Source of the DNA: Annulohypoxylon bovei var. microspora
Taxonomy: Eukaryota; Ascomycota; Sordariomycetes; Xylariales; Hypoxylaceae
Assembly (NCBI GenBank): GCA_022836615.1
Contig: MU405278.1
Coordinates: 130,492-194,491, forward strand
Length of the DNA: 64,000 nt
Direction of reading: 5' to 3'
Shown here: in pieces, positions 58,584 through 64,000 of the stretch
How positions within the stretch are numbered: position 1 is the first letter of the stretch
Layout: every line of letters begins with the position of its first letter
Translations under genes and position numbers: made by a program
Notes under the pieces: model-generated
Told to the model about the DNA's origin: nothing
Database searches by the model: none
What the model saw: the letters and a program-made list of their open reading frames with translations, nothing else

Positions 58584-60178
58584 AGGGGCTCAACTTTAGA
58601 TTGTATTGATTTTAGATACATACCCAAGTTTGATTGAAGTATATAGAGAATACCTACATAACATGCTTTATTTTAAAAACCTGTCCCAGCCTTGCGTACA
58701 AAGACGAACTAATGTTAGGTCGAGCATAATAATGATAAATTGAAGGGGGTCGGTGGCTGCTTATGGCTGTTTATGGCTGCTTATGGCTGCTTATAGCTGC
58801 TTATGGCACGTAAGCAATGGCACTAATCCCTAGCTTCCTTAATATTTAAATAAGGGGTGAAGCGCCTCGTATGCCGCCTCTCAAAAACATACCCCTAAGT
58901 TGACAAATATCACCTATTGTCTCCTATTTTACGCCATGGTGTCTCTTAAACATAGTACGTACATAGATGTCATTTTAAAAACAAAAAGACCTGTCATTTA
59001 TCAAGAATATTCTTACCTGGTACTGTATTTGCGAAGGAAGGTACTTGATAAAGATGCCGCCAGCATTCTGCGCCACCTCCTATTAGTGCATCTCCACCTA
59101 TATTTGTGGCTGGTAAGTTAAGTTGTGGCTCAAGCTTGAAGCCCCTATTCTTTATTCCATAGACATCTAGGTTAATTTATTTTTAATTTTATCTTGATAT
59201 ATTAGCTGTCTATAATAATTGGTATTTAGGCATGGTATAGAACACTGGATTACTTATATGTACAGGCAAGTTGAGGCTGCCGCGCCGCAAATCCAATCGA
59301 TGTTATTGCGCGTGGAACTCCGGCAAACCAGACCTATCATGGAAATAGTATATATACTATACCGTCATCTCCAGGCTCTTGATGGTGTCAATGTCTAGGT
59401 AGCTAGGTATTTATAAGAAGTAGGAGTGCCTCTGTACTGCTTTCCTATGACATTACACTTAGAACCGCGGCAATGCTCCCCAAATGATACGGGGTCTGTA
59501 CTACTCGCTTGTCCATTGTTATTCATGGCGACACTTACACTCGAATACAAGGTGCAGATTTATTGGTCATGAACCTTCGTGTGATGTAGTAAATAGTCAT
59601 TTCCTGACGTGGCATTGATTCTAGAACACTATTCGTTTTTTCACATCAACCTAACAATTCAAATGGACATTTTCAGGATGATCCATAGGGAAGCTGCACG
59701 ACAATGAAGAAGACGTTGACTATTTGATGACTGGCTGATGCGTAGGTTTATGGGTTAAAGGTTTAAATAGATTTACTATTTTTATTTAGCTTCTTGGGTA
59801 GGTAATTCGTCATGGTAATGATGAATAACCTAGTCACAGTATATCTCAAGATCTAAGTCTGATATCAACAACTGATAATGTCGACGATGTAAAATAACGA
59901 CACGGAAACAAGATACCCAAACGTCTCAAGTCGGCTTGAAGACCTATCGTTTCTTGAACCAACCTTAAGAAGTGATATATGCATTCTTTAGCACCCGCCT
60001 TTTTTCGAAAGAATTTCTCACAACAAGCGAAATATCTGCACCCAACCCTTAACCCGGACTACACTGACCGAGTTATATTTCAATACCGCAACTTTGATAT
60101 CAAGTCTTAGTAGAGGCTCTCGCAACTAATTCAACAACCAAGACGAGAGAGTATCTAATTAGCCACGAAGTTTACAGC
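58584..60178. other. Intergenic region with a short tandem repeat
   Basis: AT-rich. A 10-bp unit (GGCTGCTTAT) is repeated about 5.3 times at 58755-58807 with single-base changes. No exon supported. Confidence 0.5.
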
Positions 60179-60412
60179 TTGCACTCCCATCCAAGCACGA
60201 TGTGTACCAAATTCTACCAAAAGCAGCTATGCAGCTGCGGGCGAGAGACCGGAGTCCTTATATACCAGAAAAGCGAGCGGTGCATGAGAGCCCAGGTGCT
60301 AGGACTAGAGGGCTTTTGCCGCTTGCCACACCATACCAAAGTCTGCGGGATGACGGTCAAGTTTAACAGTTGCTATTTCTGCATGTTCGACATACCGGAG
60401 ATACAAGATTAG
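60179..60412 (+). CDS. Small Cys-rich hypothetical protein
   Basis: A 77-aa frame; a start at the internal Met (60200, MCTKFYQKQLCSCGRETGVL) would give 70 aa. It has eight Cys, several in close pairs (CSCG, CYFC), and no obvious signal peptide. Small fungal proteins starting MC and rich in Cys are common and mostly unstudied. Coding status is uncertain because the frame is short, but the Cys spacing is not what AT-rich spacer DNA usually gives. Confidence 0.45.
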   Translation: MHSHPSTMCTKFYQKQLCSCGRETGVLIYQKSERCMRAQVLGLEGFCRLPHHTKVCGMTVKFNSCYFCMFDIPEIQD

Positions 60413-60784
60413 ACTAGGCCTAAAGGCGAGGTCTTTGGACATCTTCCAACCATCATACCTTTCGACATGGACTTCGAAATTCTTGTACAGTTGGCTTTAC
60501 TTAGGAAACGGTGGCCTGGGCCCTGCTTGGCGCGATAGGGGGGGACTTCAAGTTGATATGACTACACGGGCAGAGATTATTATCCTTATCTATGATGCTT
60601 GGCTATGGAATTTGGGTAATGGGATCTCATCAGGTCAGACTAGTTTTCTAGTTTTCCTCATTATGGACCTGTAAAATACTTGAGGTACCCCTTTTGGATG
60701 GTGTTAAACCATAATAAACAGAACATTGCTTATAACTAGCAGTATTAAAATATGTGCTTCAATACCTAGGTAGGTACCGACCTA
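60413..60784. other. Intergenic region
   Basis: No exon supported; the frame 60435-60674 shows no family character. Ends at the TA dinucleotide flanking the repeat-rich element. Confidence 0.4.
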
Positions 60785-61123
60785 GGTACCATAGCGGGAA
60801 AAGGTGGGAGCTAATAATGATTAAAAACTTGAAATAATGATTAAAAATTTAAAATAATTATTAAGATTTTAAAATAATCATTAAAAATCGACGTAATTAC
60901 AATTATCATTAAGGAAAAAATAATCATTCGCAAAAAAATAATCATTATTCGCTTTTACAGCTGGCAAACTGGAAATACAGCTAAAAGGTGGGTACCCCCA
61001 GCTGCCCGGCGGTCAGGTGACCGAATGCGACAACAAGGTCAACGATATTTTTAAGCCCCAGCCCTGACCACACCTACGGCAACACCTACAACACCACCTA
61101 CAGCACCACTTACAGCAACACCT

Positions 61124-61124
<1 letters not shown>

Positions 61125-61154
<30 letters not shown>
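61125..61154 (+). repeat. (CAG)10 trinucleotide repeat
   Basis: Ten uninterrupted CAG units inside the TIR element, preceded by imperfect acacctaca-type units. A shorter (AGC)n run lies near 61252-61268. Confidence 0.95.
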
Positions 61155-61156
<2 letters not shown>

Positions 61157-61410
61157 ACAAAGGGCACGGGCTTAAAGAAAAAAAACTTAGACTTTTTTTT
61201 TTTTCGTTTCCTTACCTGCAACACCTACAACAGCAATAAACCCCACATGCACAGCAGCAGCAGCAGCAACCTTGGAATACTTAGAGAAAAAAAACTTAGA
61301 AGTTTTTTTTATTTTCTTTTACTTTTTACATCCACACATCCACACATCCATACATCCACACATCCACACAACAACATCGTCAACATCACTGTCGTGCCAG
61401 CTTATTAGAT

Positions 61411-61488
61411 CAGTAGATTCGTAGCAGTAGATGCGTAGCAGTAGATGCGTAGCAGTAGATGCGTAGCAGTAGATGCGTAGCAGTAGAT
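61411..61488 (+). repeat. 14-bp tandem repeat
   Basis: About 5.5 copies of CAGTAGATGCGTAG; the first copy has one change (attc for atgc). It is followed by looser cagtaga(c/t)-type units to about 61580. Confidence 0.9.
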
Positions 61489-61789
61489 CAGTAGACGTGC
61501 AGTAGACCAGGCAGTAAATCAGTAGACGGGCAGTAGACCAGTAAACCAGTAAACCAGTAAGTCAGTAAATCAGTAGGTGTAAAGTAAGGGGGTAGGGGAC
61601 GAGCCCCCCCCCACATTTATATTAATGATTATCTTTCCATTAATGATTATTTTCCCATTAATGATTATTTGCCTGCGAATGATTAATGAATGAAGGAACG
61701 ATTAGGATAATGCCGGACCGTTTTTCGAAAAAATAATGATTATTAGCTCCCTGCCATTCCCGGTACGGTACCTATGGAGTGTGGTTAAA

Positions 61790-62060
61790 TTAGAAAGTCA
61801 GGTGGTCTGTGACGCCCTGTAGTTTAGGGGTCGACCAATCTAGTAGGACCCCCACTGAGTCATGATCTCTCAACCCTTGCTGTCGCTATAGGCAACCGGG
61901 AAATTCCCGGACAGCGACGTAAGGCTTATAAGGAATGATAAATGCTAAACTCTCAGCCGACCCCGTTAAAAGGACGTATCCCTGGGTGACAAGAGGCTAG
62001 AGAAAACTCCCACTGAATATCCTCTAATGGTGGAATGGCGCATGCCGTAAATTGACACCT
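61790..62060 (+). ncRNA. Candidate structured RNA (possibly group I intron-like remnant)
   Basis: A GC-richer island with strong nested pairings. GTCGCT (61882-61887) pairs with AGCGAC (61913-61918) around CCGGG/CCCGG (61896-61900/61906-61910). GGGGTC (61827-61832) pairs with GACCCC (61847-61852) or, as GGGGTCG, with CGACCCC (61958-61964). AGAGG (61992-61996) can pair with CCTCT (62021-62025) beside a gaatatcc stretch that resembles the group I S element. There is no coding frame. Orientation and boundaries are guesses, and the group I assignment is only a hypothesis. Confidence 0.35.
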
Positions 62061-62981
62061 TGGGTATTCGAAGAGGGTTTTTCGTAGGTTCCGAATTCGA
62101 TTCGTGAACTGAGCTTTTTTGCCCTTCATTTCTTTTTCTCTTTTTTCCTTATCACCACGACAAGGCCAATATTGTTTTATCTCTCGATATTATTACAATC
62201 GTATTTTATTTTTCTTTTACACCTAGCTACCTTACATTATATATGCAGCCCCTAATTAAAGATACTGCATGCAAGCAAGACGAGAGTATGCTTGCCATCC
62301 GAGTACTGCAGCGCCAACTACTTCTTTACTGTTATGGCTCCGTATTCTAAAACCAGAAGACATGAAGAGCCCGATCTCGAAATATTTTTGGGTACGGGCC
62401 ATGAGCACGTCCCGGCCGTGGCACATAGATACTTGACCACCACAGCCGTGGAATCCTGCTTTTCGACAGCTCCAGATCCAGCTTAAGGAATTCATCATGT
62501 GTTTAAGTTAATATGTCTGATTTGAACTATGTCCTAAAAACAAATCATTCATACTCACTCAGTACGATATCCATTTTAGACATTCGAATAACACCGCTCG
62601 AATCAATTAGATTAATTTCGCGAAAAAGTCCATAATCACGATAGACGGCAAGAAAATTATATCAATCGCTTCCATAGACGGAATAGATAGGCGTTGGTAC
62701 TTGTATGGTAGGAAGAGAACGACCAGCTTCTTGAGATACCCCCTGACTAGTAGGCTCCATCGATCAAGATAGATCAATAAAATTATGGGCTTCAAAGCCA
62801 TGCTTCTTCCACTTACTATAGAAGTACCCAATGGACATATCGAAACCTGAATATAAATTACATACATCCAGAGTCATAACTCGTAATCGTACTCCCAGTC
62901 CAACCCTCCAGACCCAACTAGTACCGACCTAGCTTACATAATCACGCCACCCCTAAATCCCCCCCTTTCTTTTACCTCACC
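62061..62981. other. Intergenic region, 3' of the P450 gene
   Basis: T-rich tracts follow the candidate RNA at about 62115-62150. Frames at 62256-62498 and 62607-62867 (minus) have no domain character. No other feature seen. Confidence 0.4.
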
Positions 62982-64000
62982 TTACCTCCTCCTCAGCCCA
63001 ATCTCCAACGCAAGCGGCTTCCTCAAGAACCCCTCACGCGTCTCCATCTTGTCCTGTTTCAGAAAGACGTCGTACCGTCTAGCCCACGTCGCCGCGATCA
63101 TCTTCATCTCCATCTCGGCGACATTCCTGCCGACACACGCGCGCGGACCCGTCGAGAACGGCAGGAAGGCGTTTTTCTGCCGCACGGTCGCGTCCTCCCA
63201 CCTCTCGGGCCTGAAGTCGTCCGCGTCTTCGCCCCAGATCTCGCGCGAGTGGTGGATGCTGTATGTGGGCACGCTGAGCACGGTGCCGGGCGGGAAGTAG
63301 TGTCCGTGGATGGTGACGCCCTGTGAGTCCGCGGGAATTTCGCGTGGCAGCCCGATCCCCGACGTCGAGTGGATGCGCAGCGTTTCATTGATAACCATCT
63401 GCAGGTACGGCAGGTTCTTGATCGCCTCGTAGTCGGGAACATCGACGTCGTTGTCCGGGACCGCTACGTCGAGTTCCTTTTGCAGTTTCCGAAGAACGCC
63501 GGGGGTGCGGGTGGTATGATAAAGGAGCGCGCAGGAGGAGTTGGAGGTCGTATCGGATCCGGCGATCAGCTGTGTCAGTGCCTCGGCGGTAAGCTCCTCG
63601 AAACCTAATGGTTCACCCTTCTCGTCGCGTCCTTCCTGTAGTAGAGCGAGGAGATCCCGGCGGTTGATATCAGGTGGGTTCTCAAGACGATCTTTAACAC
63701 GAGCAATGGCGATGCCAGCTAAGTTCTCTACCGCCGCAAGTCCCTTGCTAAAGAACGGGTCGGGAAGCCATTTGGCGTACGGTTTTAGTTGCGGGAGACA
63801 GCCGAGGGTGGCAGACACCTCGCCACGTCGATTGAGGATATCGACAGCCGGGGCATAGATGGGAGGCGAGTTGACTGCCGTGCGGACCTCAGCTATATCT
63901 GCTCCCGCTGCTAACATGCCGAACGGTGCGCCAAAAGCCAAGTCTCCAATAGTATCGAAGGCGACATAGTTAAACCATTTTAGGCAATCAACATACGCTG
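62982..64000 (-). CDS. CYP53: Cytochrome P450, CYP53 family (benzoate 4-hydroxylase-like), 5' end beyond the window
   Basis: About 339 C-terminal residues are present; the frame stays open to the window edge (YVDCLKWFNYVAFDTIGDLA), so the N-terminal anchor and first part are missing. Motifs: DLAFGAPFGML (family block), LIAGSDTTSNSS (I-helix oxygen-binding), ETLR (K-helix ExxR), DFRPERW (PERF-type) and FLPFSTGPRACVGR (heme Cys loop). GCLPQLKPYAKWLPDPFFSKG and REGFLRKPLALEIG closely resemble CYP53 benzoate para-hydroxylases, which turn benzoate into 4-hydroxybenzoate in the ER and feed the protocatechuate pathway. No intron is seen in the present part. Confidence 0.92.
   Translation of the reverse strand, partial: AYVDCLKWFNYVAFDTIGDLAFGAPFGMLAAGADIAEVRTAVNSPPIYAPAVDILNRRGEVSATLGCLPQLKPYAKWLPDPFFSKGLAAVENLAGIAIARVKDRLENPPDINRRDLLALLQEGRDEKGEPLGFEELTAEALTQLIAGSDTTSNSSCALLYHTTRTPGVLRKLQKELDVAVPDNDVDVPDYEAIKNLPYLQMVINETLRIHSTSGIGLPREIPADSQGVTIHGHYFPPGTVLSVPTYSIHHSREIWGEDADDFRPERWEDATVRQKNAFLPFSTGPRACVGRNVAEMEMKMIAATWARRYDVFLKQDKMETREGFLRKPLALEIGLRRR

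Larger units (their letters stand above)
60785..61772. mobile_element. Repeat-rich TIR element, 988 bp, TA-flanked
   Basis: The outer 39 bp at each end are imperfect inverted repeats (about 32 of 39 identical) beginning GGTACC and ending at AGCTAATAAT. A TA dinucleotide flanks both sides (60783-60784 and 61773-61774). Inside each end is an array of taatgatta/aataatcatt motifs, about six near the left end and several near the right, which could be transposase sites. The centre is packed with simple repeats and long A/T runs. No transposase frame is seen. A TA target fits Tc1/mariner-type elements, but the TIR is diverged and the class is uncertain. Confidence 0.65.

Noticed and set aside
61125..61154. 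CAG array considered as a poly-Gln coding tract
   Set aside because: No surrounding open frame or exon signals; it sits within the TIR element.

Overview
This window looks like nuclear DNA of a filamentous ascomycete. Most coding genes are split by short spliceosomal introns (about 50-90 nt, a few longer), and intergenic DNA is AT-rich and littered with small transposon relics. The gene content (Gal4-type Zn2Cys6 regulator, benzoate-hydroxylase-type P450, intracellular beta-mannosidase, fungal arrestin) points to Pezizomycotina, probably Sordariomycetes. The class assignment is inference.

Layout. 0.5-7.9 kb: SUMO-activating enzyme UBA2, a compact short-chain reductase on the minus strand, a 650-bp Harbinger-type MITE, and a sphingoid-base-phosphate phosphatase (LCB3 type). 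8-20 kb: a small membrane protein, a decayed FAD-oxidase pseudogene, a small two-exon orphan, a PPIL3-type cyclophilin and an arrestin-like protein. 20.9-23.1 kb: an intron-containing tRNA-Leu(UAG) next to SEN54, a subunit of the enzyme that removes such introns. 23-28 kb is nearly gene-free. 28-34 kb: a protein with an internal domain duplication, two small C-terminally anchored membrane proteins and an O6-methylguanine-DNA methyltransferase. 34.8-35.6 kb: a 788-bp hAT-type non-autonomous element with an 8-bp target duplication. 37.2-39.1 kb: a 12-exon gene made of repeated C-x4-C..C-x2-H modules. 39.3-43.2 kb: a HUB1 ubiquitin-like protein with a long Arg/Asp/Ser-rich N-terminal extension, and an RRM-like protein. 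43.6-53.8 kb: a possible catabolic neighbourhood of MFS sugar transporter, flavocytochrome-b2-type dehydrogenase, Zn2Cys6 regulator and GH2 beta-mannosidase, arranged as two divergent pairs. 54.9-58.6 kb: a GT31-like glycosyltransferase and a single-pass cell-surface protein. 60-62.1 kb: a repeat-rich TIR element and a candidate structured RNA. The window ends inside a CYP53-type P450.

The most unusual object is the 37.2-39.1 kb gene. Manual splicing gives 11 introns, and every one falls at phase 1 after the first base of a histidine codon (C|AC or C|AT). That histidine is the last ligand-like residue of each Cys/Cys/Cys/His module, so exon and module boundaries coincide. One exon holds two modules and keeps an unsplit CAT at the expected boundary, which looks like a precise intron loss. 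I do not recognise the protein family.
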